Assembly: GCF_016807185.1 (NCBI RefSeq)
Contig: NZ_JAEVYN010000002.1
Location: 1,110,528 to 1,174,527, forward strand
DNA: 64,000 nucleotides
Source of the DNA: Leptolyngbya sp. Cla-17
Lineage (GTDB): Bacteria; Cyanobacteriota; Cyanobacteriia; Leptolyngbyales; Leptolyngbyaceae
Direction of reading: 5' to 3'
In this document: positions 24,517 through 34,123 of the stretch, one piece after another
Layout of the letters: each line of letters begins with the position of its first letter
Position numbering within the stretch: the stretch's first letter is position 1
The notes under the pieces: generated by a model
What the model was told of the DNA's origin: nothing
Seen by the model: only the letters and a program-made list of their open reading frames with translations
Database searches by the model: none
Program-made: the position numbers and the translations under genes

Positions 24517-25902
24517 TCAGGAATTCAAAGATTCTTCAATCATATCCTCAGCTAATACTGGCTCATTAAAATCCTCGCCGCTATCTAAGTCGGGTGCAAG
24601 CATGGAAAGACTGGTGGGATCGAGTGCCAAATTGCGGCGGCGCAACGCCGGTGGAAACCCAGGGCGAATTTCTAGGGCGCGATCATAACTAGCAATAGCA
24701 GCTTTGTAATCCCCAATGTGGCTGAGGGCAACCCCACGACTGTACCAAGCGGGATAAAAGGTAGGATTTATTTCTAATGCGCGATCGTAGCTAGAAACAG
24801 CGACCTCATTTCGTCCTAAGTGCCCCAAGATAACGCCTCGCCCATACCAAGATTCATATAAGTTGGGATTATGTTGCACCGCTTTGTCATAGCTAGTAAT
24901 GGCTTTGGCATACATGCCAAGTTTGCGGAAGGCTACGCCACGACTGTGCCAAGCTCTTGCAAACTTGGCATCTAGGATGATCGCTTTGTCATAGCTAGCG
25001 ATCGCCGCTTCGTACTGCCCTGCTTTGTGGAGGGTGCTGCCCCAGTTATACCAGCCTTCGCGCAAATTGGGTTTGAGCGCTAAAGCTTCACGATAGCTGG
25101 CGATCGCGTCATCATATCGCCCTAGAGCATCTAACGCATTACCCCGGTTGTACCAGGCTTCATAAAGATTGGGCTTGATTTGTAGGGCATTATCATAACT
25201 AGCAACGGCTTCCTCATGCCGTTTCAGCTTATGCAATACATTGCCGTGGTTGTAGTAGGCAGCATACCAGTCTGATTTAACCGCCAGCACGCGATCGTAG
25301 CTTCCCAAGGCTTCGGCATAGCGTTTCAGCAGATTCAAAATGTTGGCGCGATTGTACCAAGCATTGGAGTAGTGAGGGCGAAACTCGATCGCTTTGTCAT
25401 AGCTAGCGATCGCATCTTCATATTTTCTTTGCTTGAAAAGAATAATTGCTCGGTTATACCAAGACCTAGCGTACTCTGGCTCCAACTCCAACGCCCGATC
25501 AAAGCTATCGAGCGCTGCTTCGTGGCAATTTGATTTCTCCAGTGCATTGCCCCGGTTATACCAGGCTTGATGGAAATCTGGGCATAGTTTAATGGCTTTG
25601 TCATAACTGGCGATCGCGGCTTCGTAGCTACCCAAGCTAAACAACGCCATGCCATGGCTGTTTAAAGCTTCTGGATAATTCAGCTTCAAATCGATCGCTT
25701 GCTGAAAGCAACTCGCTGCCTCCGCATAGCGCTGTGATTCATAAAACGCAACGCCCTTGAAATACCAAGTTTCATGCCAGGTAGGATAAAGCTGTAACGC
25801 ACGCTCAAAGCTGATAATCGCCTCATCATACGCACCCGCTTGGCTCAGTTGCAGCCCTTGTTGAAGAAAAAATCCGGCTTCCGACTTTAAACTACGGGGC
25901 AT
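24517..25902 (-). CDS. TPR-repeat protein
   Basis: 461 residues consisting almost wholly of about twelve 34-residue tetratricopeptide repeats, with unit pattern AWYNRGNAL...YEAAIASYDKAI. The repeats run from residue 5 to about 420, followed by an acidic tail (DLDSGEDFNEPVLAEDMIEE). No membrane segment or enzyme domain was seen, so a protein-interaction scaffold is likely. It ends 14 bases from the M48 remainder on the opposite strand. Confidence 0.88.
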   Translation of the reverse strand: MPRSLKSEAGFFLQQGLQLSQAGAYDEAIISFERALQLYPTWHETWYFKGVAFYESQRYAEAASCFQQAIDLKLNYPEALNSHGMALFSLGSYEAAIASYDKAIKLCPDFHQAWYNRGNALEKSNCHEAALDSFDRALELEPEYARSWYNRAIILFKQRKYEDAIASYDKAIEFRPHYSNAWYNRANILNLLKRYAEALGSYDRVLAVKSDWYAAYYNHGNVLHKLKRHEEAVASYDNALQIKPNLYEAWYNRGNALDALGRYDDAIASYREALALKPNLREGWYNWGSTLHKAGQYEAAIASYDKAIILDAKFARAWHSRGVAFRKLGMYAKAITSYDKAVQHNPNLYESWYGRGVILGHLGRNEVAVSSYDRALEINPTFYPAWYSRGVALSHIGDYKAAIASYDRALEIRPGFPPALRRRNLALDPTSLSMLAPDLDSGEDFNEPVLAEDMIEESLNS

Positions 25903-26504
25903 GGCGTTAATTGAAAATTTCCACTAGCTTTACACCAGCGTACTACTCGAAGACAGATATAGTAGGGCGATCGCAGACTTTCAGGTGAAAAATAGCCAGT
26001 GACAACCACGTGGTTAGAACCGTTAGTGCGTAATATCGTTTCTAACTCAAATCAGTCGCCATAGCCCTACTTACAGCGCTTATCCTATGAAGTATTTATT
26101 TTTAGTATGTTGCCAGGGTAGGAATGGATTATAAAGAAAGATGAAATTCTTTAGTATTTATTCGAGGGAGCTATTCACTATTAAAATCCTTTTACCAAAA
26201 ATATAAATCGGTCATAGGAATATCAAGAATTTGGGCGTTGTTGGATGTAGGTATGATCTCCCTCATTCTCAGCTTTTCTTCTTAAGGAAAAGAGGGTTGA
26301 AATCTAATTCCTCTCCTTTTGGAAGAGAGAAATCGATTGAGCGTTCTTGCTTTTGGTTAAGCAACACCAAAGGTTTCAACTATAATCCTGCATTAGAAAA
26401 TTCTTCGTCCATGGTGTCTTCCTGATTTTGCAACTGTTTAGACTGCGCTGTGAACGCTCCCACCCATATCTCCTACTTAACCGCCGAAAAGAGACAGCAT
26501 ATAG
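25903..26504. other. 600-base intergenic region
   Basis: AT-rich region between the TPR gene and the acyltransferase. An open frame at 26231-26425 was judged non-coding because its sequence is of the low-information type common in cyanobacterial spacers. No RNA gene, terminator or repeat was identified. Confidence 0.4.
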
Positions 26505-27899
26505 ATGATTAATCAAAGGGTAGGTCGATCTCAGCGTCTAGCCTGGTTAGAAGGAATTCGCATCCTTGCAGTGGTGATGCTACTGCTCTACTACGCCCAA
26601 ATGGGCTTTACGGGATCTGCTTATACCCCTCAGCCAACCGGATTAGATAGTAATATGCGCCACTTGGCGACGGCAATGAGTACCTTCCCTAAGCAAGGAG
26701 CATTGCCCTATTTTTTGAGCTTACCGTCCTGGTTTGGGTTTCAGTTTGTTGATGTGTTCGTTCTCATCAGCGGCTTTAGTTTAGTGTTGTCACTCAAAGA
26801 AAAGCCCTTAAATGTCGGAATTTTCTTAAAGCGACGACTGGCTCAAGTTCTGTTTCCTTTTTGGGCAGTAGCGTGGCTATCCTTTCCGCTGCTGTGGGCG
26901 ATCGCCATGGCGTTTAAGACTGCTTTCCCCAATCCCTGGTATGTTTTTGCAGGCATAAGTTTTCCTTTGGTGTATGACTACAACGGGAAAATGCTGATGG
27001 CAACTAGTGGGTCTTGGTGGTTTGTTTCGCTCATTTTTAGTTTTGCTATTCTGTTTCCATTTCTGTGGCAGTTGCTACAGCGTTGGGGAGCCGCAAATTT
27101 AGTTATAGTCTGTGTCTTACTCACACTTGGCTATCGAGCGATCGCGGTTTACATCTTAGGAGGACACCCCAGTTATGTGATTTGGGATACTCCAGCAGGC
27201 TGGCAACCCTTCGCCCTGTTTCTGTCTAAACTTGGCACCTTCGTGATCGGTATATCAGTCGGGAATTCCTATCTAAAAGACGAAGGACCCGTTTATTGGG
27301 GTTCTCCCCATGCCTTAACCATCGGCGCGGTCGTTTACATTGCTGGTTTCATTTGTCAGTTTTACACCTGGGGATGGATTTTTGCAGACCTGCTGCTGTC
27401 CATTGGCTTGAGTTTGGGCTGCATGGTCATGTGTCGCATCTTGGCAGGGCAGCGTCAAATAGCCTCATTCTTTATTGCAATGGGCGGCTATAGTTACACT
27501 TTTTTTCTAATGCATGGCTTAGTTGTCGATCGCATTTTGCAATTGGTCGTTCAAGGAGATGCAACACGGTATGCTGTGATGCTGCCCATTATGATTGGCA
27601 GCACGCTTATTCTGGCGGTTCTGACGGTCTATACCAGTCCTTTAATTCAACGGATTGCATTAGGTTTGCTGCGAGATGTGGACTATGTATTAACTACATC
27701 GCCTTCGTTGCAGCGCCGTTTTAAGGAGCCGCAAGTGGGGGATGAAGTGTGTTATCGGAGTGAGGCAGGGTGGATTGTGCTGAAAGTAGAAAAGCTATTG
27801 GATGAGCAGGAATTTTTTCTTTGCCAGGTAAGCGATGGTCGGCGATCGCTTTGGGTCAATGAAGACGATCTGAAACCTGCCAGAAAACACTTCCGCTGA
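26505..27899 (+). CDS. acyltransferase 3 family membrane protein
   Basis: 464 residues with about ten membrane helices from residue 10 to 395. The start WLEGIRILAVVMLLLYY and the FVDVFVLISGFSLVLS motif place it in the acyltransferase-3 (OafA/NodX-like) family, which moves acyl groups to exported sugars. The usual catalytic histidine in helix 1 reads tyrosine here. A soluble C-terminal piece (about 400-464, EVCYRSEAGWIVLKVEKLL) is unusual. The GT2 gene 115 bases downstream suggests a joint role in surface polysaccharide synthesis and decoration. Confidence 0.8.
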   Translation: MINQRVGRSQRLAWLEGIRILAVVMLLLYYAQMGFTGSAYTPQPTGLDSNMRHLATAMSTFPKQGALPYFLSLPSWFGFQFVDVFVLISGFSLVLSLKEKPLNVGIFLKRRLAQVLFPFWAVAWLSFPLLWAIAMAFKTAFPNPWYVFAGISFPLVYDYNGKMLMATSGSWWFVSLIFSFAILFPFLWQLLQRWGAANLVIVCVLLTLGYRAIAVYILGGHPSYVIWDTPAGWQPFALFLSKLGTFVIGISVGNSYLKDEGPVYWGSPHALTIGAVVYIAGFICQFYTWGWIFADLLLSIGLSLGCMVMCRILAGQRQIASFFIAMGGYSYTFFLMHGLVVDRILQLVVQGDATRYAVMLPIMIGSTLILAVLTVYTSPLIQRIALGLLRDVDYVLTTSPSLQRRFKEPQVGDEVCYRSEAGWIVLKVEKLLDEQEFFLCQVSDGRRSLWVNEDDLKPARKHFR

Positions 27900-28014
27900 T
27901 GAGAAGTCATAAGTACTCATTTATTCCAGTAATGGCATTTACATTGGACTGCCTACCGATGAGCTTACCAATGTACCTACCGATGGCTCAACAATTCACT
28001 CTAATAATTGGAGG

Positions 28015-29499
28015 ATGGCGTACGTGAAGAAGTGGTCAGTCGATCTGCATAAGCTGATCTATACCCATGTCCTGATGATCGGAATTCCTACCCTCTTTTA
28101 CCTGTGTTTGCGGATGGGAGGAATGCCACTGGTAAATATACACATGGCGATCGCCACCTTTTTTCTTTTTAGCTCTTTGATGATTCTGTTGGAGGCTTCT
28201 ACTTCTTTATTTCGTAGATTTGCTGTTCAAACCGACCAGCCGACTAGCGATCGCTGGGATTATTTGATTCATTCCATCAAAACCGTTTTAGGGATTAATG
28301 GCTATCAACGACTCACCCCAACGACCCCTCTACCGCGCTGCTCCATCATCGTAGTTGCCTACTTGCCCAACGAACAAGACATCATTCTAGAAACTCTACG
28401 CCAAATTCTCAGCACGGTATATCGTCCAACAGCAGGGCTAGAAGTCATCCTGGCATACAACACTCCCGTGGACTTGCCGATTGAAGACGACTTAAAAGTG
28501 TTAGCCCAAGTTCATGCTGAACTACATTTGTTACGAGTAGATGGCAGCCATTCCAAAGCCGAAAACTTGAATGCCGCTCTCGAGCTTGTGACGGGTCAGG
28601 TGACTTGTATTCTAGATGCAGATCATCATCCTTCACCAGACTGCTTTTTGAGAGCATGGCGCTGGTTAGAACGAGGCTACGACGTAGTGCAAGGGCGCAA
28701 CATCATCCGCAATCATGGGCACAACTTGCTAACTCAAAATATTGCCGTTGAGTTTGAATCTCTCTATGGGGTGAGCCATCCTGCTAAATCGTTTCTTACC
28801 GACTCCACTATTTTTGGTGGCTCCAATGGCTACTGGCGGACAGCCGTGCTAAAGCGGATTCGCTTTAACCCAATGATGATGACAGAAGATATTGATGCGA
28901 CGCTGCGGACTTTATTGAATGGGTATCGCATTCTGCATGATCGCAGCATTATTGCCACTGAGCTTGCCCCTATTGATTTCAACTCATTTTGGTTTCAGCG
29001 CAAACGTTGGGCACAGGGCTGGTTAGAAGTGAGCTTTAAGTATCAACGGCGCGTTTGGAAATCTAAGCACCTGACCTTTAAGCAAAAGCTCTACTGGACT
29101 TATTTGCTTTATTACTGTGTTGTGTACTCTCTGCTAGCGCTACAAATTTTGCCGCTGATTCTAAGTTTATTTTTGTTCCACGGCTATCTGCCCCCATCAG
29201 ATAATGCTTATCTTTGGTTCAGTACAGTCATTACTTTTTTTAGCGGTATTTATCAAACAGTAGTGACGATGCGGATATCGTATATTCGTTATCCGATGTA
29301 CTATTTTGCCCAGCACGCTATCCTGATTTTTTTGTATACCACTTTAAAGAACATGATCTCCATCGTTGGGCTTTATGACCATTTGCACGGGCATAGCTAC
29401 TGGGTTGTTACACCACGCGGCAAGCAGTCCACCCGTGTTATTTCACCTGAAGCACCGCCCGTGTTGGCTCCTGTGGGTGGAGTAGGAAGTAGAGAATAG
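28015..29499 (+). CDS. cellulose-synthase-like GT2 glycosyltransferase
   Basis: 494 residues. Two membrane helices open the protein (about 15-60). The catalytic domain follows: IIVVAYLPNEQDII, LDADHHPSPD (DxD metal site), MMTEDIDATLR (catalytic base) and FQRKRWAQGWLE (QxxRW). Three or more C-terminal helices form the channel-like part (YLLYYCVVYSLLALQILPLI and onwards). Processive polymerisation of a beta-linked polymer at the plasma membrane is likely; the sugar is not known. GGAGG overlaps the start region, supporting ATG 28015. Confidence 0.88.
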   Translation: MAYVKKWSVDLHKLIYTHVLMIGIPTLFYLCLRMGGMPLVNIHMAIATFFLFSSLMILLEASTSLFRRFAVQTDQPTSDRWDYLIHSIKTVLGINGYQRLTPTTPLPRCSIIVVAYLPNEQDIILETLRQILSTVYRPTAGLEVILAYNTPVDLPIEDDLKVLAQVHAELHLLRVDGSHSKAENLNAALELVTGQVTCILDADHHPSPDCFLRAWRWLERGYDVVQGRNIIRNHGHNLLTQNIAVEFESLYGVSHPAKSFLTDSTIFGGSNGYWRTAVLKRIRFNPMMMTEDIDATLRTLLNGYRILHDRSIIATELAPIDFNSFWFQRKRWAQGWLEVSFKYQRRVWKSKHLTFKQKLYWTYLLYYCVVYSLLALQILPLILSLFLFHGYLPPSDNAYLWFSTVITFFSGIYQTVVTMRISYIRYPMYYFAQHAILIFLYTTLKNMISIVGLYDHLHGHSYWVVTPRGKQSTRVISPEAPPVLAPVGGVGSRE

Positions 29500-29548
29500 G
29501 GAGTAGGGAATAGCGAGAAGAAAGGGGGAGTGGTGAGGGGCAAGTGAC

Positions 29549-29574
29549 GAAGCCTACGCGCTCGCGTAGGCTTC
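29549..29574. terminator. perfect 12-bp inverted repeat between convergent genes
   Basis: GAAGCCTACGCG, two bases, CGCGTAGGCTTC. It lies between two convergent genes, so it probably terminates both, although there is no long T run on either side. Confidence 0.55.
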
Positions 29575-29643
29575 ATTGAGCAAAGTTGAAACGTACCATC
29601 AGCCAGGACTTCACACCTCGCCCTCGACTCTTGTTACATCACC

Positions 29644-31254
29644 TTACTTCCCTTTTTTTAGAGCCAACGACATATCAACTTGCCCGGTGCTGGAGCCTTC
29701 TTGGGTAGAAGTAATGCCGATACCACGAATGGAATTTAGTACGGCGACCGTGTCGGCAGGAATGGGTTTTTGAGAGGTAGCAGCAAAGCGATTGAGTAAC
29801 ATCAGGGTTTTATCCATATCCACATAAACGTAGCCCATATTTTGTTTGGGTAGATTTCCAGTAACACCCTTAAAGGTATCGCTGAAGTCTAAGGTTTGAG
29901 CGGACTTGGTTGCCATGGTTTCTGTTAAAGGTCCGCCGAAGGTAACGAATACAGAATTATTGTCGAGCCAGCCATGCCCTAAGACGGCACCCATGGGACT
30001 GTTCCATTCAGTAATTTCTTTACCTTGCACATTTCGCTGTTGGACCAGAACGGCGTTGCCTTTCGCTAAATTGTCAAGCTTGCTGAGGGCGTTTTCGGCA
30101 GCTTTGCGATCGCTGGTATTAAATACCATGACCCCGCCAAATCCCACTTGAGACAAAATACCGCGATCTGACGGAATTAGCGCCATGCCAAACTCTCCAT
30201 CCATCCATCCAAAAATATCTTTGTCTAGATCGAAGTTTGCTGATTTAAATGCTTGTCGAGCTTGCGAGATCGCTTGCTCTCCGTCTGGATAGGATTTAGC
30301 TTGCTCGGTTGCCTGGTTCCAATAGCTGCTCAAGTTCGCGCCGCTAATCAACGCCAACGTATCCCCAGGGAGTTGGGCAATGATCTTGCCAGGAGCGGGT
30401 TTGTAGTCCCATTTGGGTGCTTGAGGATCGATCGCGGCTACCGCTTTAATGCGGACTCCACCCTCATCTGTACCGACTCCCGCTACTAAAGATTTCACTC
30501 GTTTAAGCTGGGCTAGCGTGGTTGCGGGAAGAGTCGTCTGGTCATTGTTGCTCGTCAACTGCTGCACGGCAGCGCTGTAATCTGCCACATATACCTGAGC
30601 GATCGAGTTTTGCACATCCACACCCTTTGTCAGCAAGCTATCTGCTCCGGGTTTAGACGCAAAGGAAGGCTGCCCTTTGGTGGTGTTAATCGCTGCTTCT
30701 AACCCTGGGCGATCGCTAGCAATCACCAAATAATCTTTAACCACCGCCGTAAAAACAGAGTTTTCTGCATTCGCAATGATCTTACTGCCCTGGTAGTCGC
30801 TTTCTTTCGCTTTGCTGCCCCCTTGATTTGCCAGCTTCATGGCAAAGCTTGCTGCACTAATTTTGTCTTTAATGCTGGTGACCACCAACACACTGGGCTT
30901 CTGCTTGTTGCCTTGGTTGGGCAGCAACGCCACCATCGTGTTTCCTACCCAGGGTTTCAGATCTTTCTCAATATCAATGTTGCTCTGGGTTAAAAGTTTT
31001 TGCTGCCAAGTGTTCCAATTTTTAGTAACAACCGCTTGCGCTTCTGGCGTGCCAAACTGCTTGAGTTTTGCCCAGGCTTGTTCGTCTGCCGAAATAAAGG
31101 CAGCCATATAGGCTTCATCGGGCACGATTTGGGCGATCGCCAGTGGAGTCATCACATCCTTTGGCGTGGTTTTGAAATGCAAGTAGGCAGCAGTTCCGCC
31201 TGCCGCGATCGCGATCGCGCCGACTACAGGAGCCAAAAGTTTTGTTGCAGACAT
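29644..31254 (-). CDS. DUF3352 domain-containing membrane-anchored protein
   Basis: 536 residues. The N-terminus has one hydrophobic segment (LLAPVVGAIAIAAGGTAAYLHF) acting as anchor or uncleaved signal. The rest follows the DUF3352 pattern known from cyanobacteria: AYMAAFISADEQAWAKLKQF, DYLVIASDRPGLEAAINTTKG, GDTLALISGANLSSYW and FGWMDGEFGMALIPSDRG. It probably faces the periplasm or lumen. Function unknown. Convergent with the GT2 gene and divergent from the flavin reductase gene. Confidence 0.85.
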   Translation of the reverse strand: MSATKLLAPVVGAIAIAAGGTAAYLHFKTTPKDVMTPLAIAQIVPDEAYMAAFISADEQAWAKLKQFGTPEAQAVVTKNWNTWQQKLLTQSNIDIEKDLKPWVGNTMVALLPNQGNKQKPSVLVVTSIKDKISAASFAMKLANQGGSKAKESDYQGSKIIANAENSVFTAVVKDYLVIASDRPGLEAAINTTKGQPSFASKPGADSLLTKGVDVQNSIAQVYVADYSAAVQQLTSNNDQTTLPATTLAQLKRVKSLVAGVGTDEGGVRIKAVAAIDPQAPKWDYKPAPGKIIAQLPGDTLALISGANLSSYWNQATEQAKSYPDGEQAISQARQAFKSANFDLDKDIFGWMDGEFGMALIPSDRGILSQVGFGGVMVFNTSDRKAAENALSKLDNLAKGNAVLVQQRNVQGKEITEWNSPMGAVLGHGWLDNNSVFVTFGGPLTETMATKSAQTLDFSDTFKGVTGNLPKQNMGYVYVDMDKTLMLLNRFAATSQKPIPADTVAVLNSIRGIGITSTQEGSSTGQVDMSLALKKGK

Positions 31255-31444
31255 CCAATGTTCCTCAAAAAATTTGTTAGCTGAATGAAAATGTATGGTT
31301 TAGCGCCTAAAGCAAAAGCAATTTTGAAGCTATCACTAGCGTTCCCGCTATTAGTCAAAACACACTTCCAAAGGTAGATTCCGGAGTTGAAATAGCAAGC
31401 ATCTTGATACACTAACGGTGTAGTTTTCAACTAGGTGGTGCCTC

Positions 31445-31924
31445 TTGCTGGATGAACAGGCGAAAAAAACGATGCTCCGTAAAATTCCGCATGGGTTGTA
31501 TATCTGCGGCGTGAAAGAGGGAGATGAAGTCAATGGCTACACTGCAAGCTGGGTGATGCAAGCCTCCTTTACGCCGCCCCTTGTGGTCAACTGCGTCAAA
31601 CAAGATTCCAAATCTCACGCCATGCTCAAAGCCAGTGGCGTTTTTGCCCTCAGCATTTTAGAAGCTGGGCAAAAAGATCTGGCGCAAGCCTTCTTCAAAC
31701 CGCAGCGACGGGTTGGCAACAAGTTTGAAGATGTGGAGTTTTACTTGGGTGAAACTGGCTGCCCGATTATCACCGATTCTCTAGGTTATGTGGAATGCCG
31801 GGTCGTTGGCTCTGTTGAGCAAGGCGACCACACCGTTTTTGTGGGAGAAGTGATCGCTGCTGGTATGCACCGGGAAGGCGAACCGCTGCTGCTAGAAAGC
31901 ACGGGTTGGCAGTACGGAGGCTAA
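31445..31924 (+). CDS. flavin reductase family protein
   Basis: 159 residues with the FMN-binding split-barrel fold: KIPHGLYICGVKEGDEVNGY, then TASWVMQASFTPPLVVNCVK, and SKSHAMLKASGVFALSILE. This is the short type found as a stand-alone protein in cyanobacteria and related to the C-terminal part of flavodiiron proteins. It transfers electrons from NAD(P)H to flavin. Starts at TTG 31445 with AGGTGG just upstream; ATG 31472 is an alternative that would lose little. Confidence 0.87.
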   Translation: MLDEQAKKTMLRKIPHGLYICGVKEGDEVNGYTASWVMQASFTPPLVVNCVKQDSKSHAMLKASGVFALSILEAGQKDLAQAFFKPQRRVGNKFEDVEFYLGETGCPIITDSLGYVECRVVGSVEQGDHTVFVGEVIAAGMHREGEPLLLESTGWQYGG

Positions 31925-32055
31925 GGGCCAAAAGTTTGGAGTTCGGAGTTTAGGGCTGGGCTTACACCCAAACAGGCAGATCACATCAAGCATTGATGCC
32001 AGTGGAACGTTACCTGCACTATGACCCTCTGCACCTCGAACCTTTTACTCCGTAC

Positions 32056-32679
32056 TTATTGACTTAACCAGGCGATCGCTTCCCGAATCCATTCTTCGGC
32101 ATCATCTCGTTTAGAAAGGGTAGTGTTTGTGCCAACTGCATGAAGTGCCTGAGAGATTTCACTGTTGGTGTAGCCCAATGCTAGTAGGGTCATTTCTACG
32201 TCTTCTTGAAGGGCAATCGCAGGACCCGCCGCAGGTGCAGTGAGAATGCCTGCCTGCTGTCGCCACTCGGCTAGCTTGGTTCGCAATTCCAGCGCAATTC
32301 GTTCTGCTGTTTTGCCGCCTACTCCTGGCGTTTTCGAGAGGGCGCGAGTGTTCCCAGAGACGATCGCCTGTACCAAGTCTTGCAAGCCGAGGGTATCCAG
32401 CAGCGCTACGGCAAGCTGAGGACCAATACCGCTGACGCTGACTAACTGGCGAAATAAATCTCGCTCGGCGGCGGCTCCAAACCCAAACAGAGTCACCACC
32501 TCTTCGCGAATTTGGAGATGGGTAAACACCTGCATAGATTCCCCAACGGTGGGTAACTGCATCACCAGACGCGGCACAATCTGCACGTCATAGCCGACCT
32601 GATTCACTTCCAGGGTAAGAATCACGCGATTTCCGGCTTTTTGAATGCTAGCAACAGTTCCTTTTAGGTAGCCGATCAT
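32056..32679 (-). CDS. ruvA: Holliday junction DNA helicase subunit RuvA
   Basis: 207 residues. The N-terminal OB-fold begins MIGYLKGTVASIQ; two helix-hairpin-helix motifs, LVSVSGIGPQLAVALL and KTPGVGGKTAERIALELR, bind the junction; the C-terminal helical domain (EMTLLALGYTNSEISQALHAV) contacts RuvB. RuvA tetramers hold four-way junctions for RuvB to migrate branches. The start ATG overlaps a TGA that closes an apparent remnant of a Uma2 gene upstream. Confidence 0.95.
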   Translation of the reverse strand: MIGYLKGTVASIQKAGNRVILTLEVNQVGYDVQIVPRLVMQLPTVGESMQVFTHLQIREEVVTLFGFGAAAERDLFRQLVSVSGIGPQLAVALLDTLGLQDLVQAIVSGNTRALSKTPGVGGKTAERIALELRTKLAEWRQQAGILTAPAAGPAIALQEDVEMTLLALGYTNSEISQALHAVGTNTTLSKRDDAEEWIREAIAWLSQ

Positions 32680-32780
32680 AGTGATTGAATGTCAATGCCG
32701 CGATTGCGTAACTGTTGCAACAACTCTGCCCGTAACTGCCGTTCAAGGGACGAGTACTCCAAAATTAGCACGTCTGTTCG
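32676..32780 (-). pseudogene. C-terminal remnant of a Uma2-type gene
   Basis: A 34-residue open stretch ending LLQQLRNRGIDIQSL, preceded by an in-frame TAG. This tail (a heptad-like helix ending L.xGIDP.L) is characteristic of cyanobacterial Uma2 family proteins. The stop overlaps the ruvA start as ATGA, so a complete gene was probably once translationally coupled to ruvA. No start codon or catalytic part is left. Confidence 0.35.
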
Positions 32781-32841
32781 CTAACGATGTGGTTAAGGAA
32801 CGGGAAGTCCAAACAAAAGCTCCTCTTACCTAGCTCCCTTT

Positions 32842-34044
32842 TTAACGTTTTTTCTTTTTAGTGCGATCGCCCTGAAATCCAAAAGCAGCATTACCTGTGA
32901 TGGATCTCGCCTGCTTGGAAACCTGCCCCATCGACGCGCCGCCAAATATAACCTGCTGCTGTTCTTGGGCGCGGAGTTTTGCTTCCGCCTCGCCGTAGAA
33001 AAAGGTCAACAAGGCAAAGCGTCGCCCTTGAGTTACGGGCATGGCTTCATGCAGCAACGCGCAGGAGAAAATGATGGCTTCTCCCGTATCAGGACGGTAG
33101 AGGGTTGAGCCGTATTCCGGAAAGCGAAGATGCCCACCATCATAGGCTTCTGTATTGAGATTGAGAGTCATGGCAAAGCGGCGGTGTCCTGTACCCGGCA
33201 GAGTGTTGTCGCGATGGGCTTTGAAAAAACCGCGATCGCCCTCGTCATAACAGCCCACTACATAACGTTCAAAATTAGTGATGCTGAATTGAAATGCTTT
33301 TTCAATCTCTGGTTTTACCCGCCGCCAAAGCAGATCATTCACCGATTTCAACACGTCTGCATCGGCTAGTACCCAGTCTTTGCGACGCTTCACCTGCGGA
33401 TCTGTCACTTCCGTAAGCTTGTCACCGACGGTTTGCATAAAGCCCGACTCCCGTCCGCCGTTTCGCTCGTATTGTTGGATCAAAAATTGACAAAAATCGC
33501 GATCAAACACGTTGGGCACAAAGAGCACAGGTGCTTGTCGAGTGGCAAGGTTGCTAAAAGTGTTAGCAGGCGCAGTTAGCGTTTCTACGGTTTCCAGCAA
33601 TCGCTCCACGTAGCCTGTAGGTTCTTCAAAAGGAAACACGGCTCGAATCCGCAGATTTTCATCTACGACAAAAGTGGTGAGCTTGTAACGCAGATGCCCA
33701 TTGATGCCTTCTGCTGCTAAAGATTCGCTTACCCCATATTGGCTGCTGACCGTACGTTGAAAGTCCCACAGCATACCGCAGTGAGTGGTGTTTTCTATCT
33801 GCTCTTTCAGATATAAATCATTTGGATCAATGCTAATGCCAAAAAAGCGGAGATTGCGGTGTTCAAATTGGGTTTGGAGGGCAAAAACGATTTCCAGCGT
33901 TTCGGTAACATGCTCAATTTGAGAACTACCGAAGAAAAACAGCAGACTGCAGGAGCCGCCCATTTCATCTAGCGCGGCTGTAGGGTTGACCGTGGAAGGA
34001 ACGGAAAATGCAGGAGCGGAATCACCTACCGTCAACAGCGGCAT
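32842..34044 (-). CDS. peroxiredoxin-like / 2-oxoglutarate-Fe(II) oxygenase fusion
   Basis: 400 residues. Residues 1-150 have the thioredoxin-fold layout of AhpC/Bcp peroxiredoxins (PAFSVPST, LLFFFGSSQIEH, FFGISIDPNDLYLKEQIENT). The peroxidatic cysteine expected in the FFFGSS loop is absent. Residues about 190-355 form a prolyl-4-hydroxylase-type dioxygenase: FKAHRDNTLPGTGHRRFA gives the His and Asp metal ligands, LLHEAMPV the distal His, and GRRFALLTFF the 2-oxoglutarate arginine. It probably hydroxylates a protein or small molecule; the N-terminal part may bind rather than reduce peroxide. Confidence 0.85.
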   Translation of the reverse strand: MPLLTVGDSAPAFSVPSTVNPTAALDEMGGSCSLLFFFGSSQIEHVTETLEIVFALQTQFEHRNLRFFGISIDPNDLYLKEQIENTTHCGMLWDFQRTVSSQYGVSESLAAEGINGHLRYKLTTFVVDENLRIRAVFPFEEPTGYVERLLETVETLTAPANTFSNLATRQAPVLFVPNVFDRDFCQFLIQQYERNGGRESGFMQTVGDKLTEVTDPQVKRRKDWVLADADVLKSVNDLLWRRVKPEIEKAFQFSITNFERYVVGCYDEGDRGFFKAHRDNTLPGTGHRRFAMTLNLNTEAYDGGHLRFPEYGSTLYRPDTGEAIIFSCALLHEAMPVTQGRRFALLTFFYGEAEAKLRAQEQQQVIFGGASMGQVSKQARSITGNAAFGFQGDRTKKKKR

Positions 34045-34123
34045 AGCAGACTAAAAATGAACGCATGAACATTGCTACTGTATCAGGCAATCTGTAAAGA
34101 GAGAATTTTGCATTCTTACGGCT

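Noticed and set aside
26231..26425. 64-residue open frame in the 25.9-26.5 kb spacer
   Set aside because: Sequence resembles spacer-type junk with no domain, no ribosome-binding site and odd composition.
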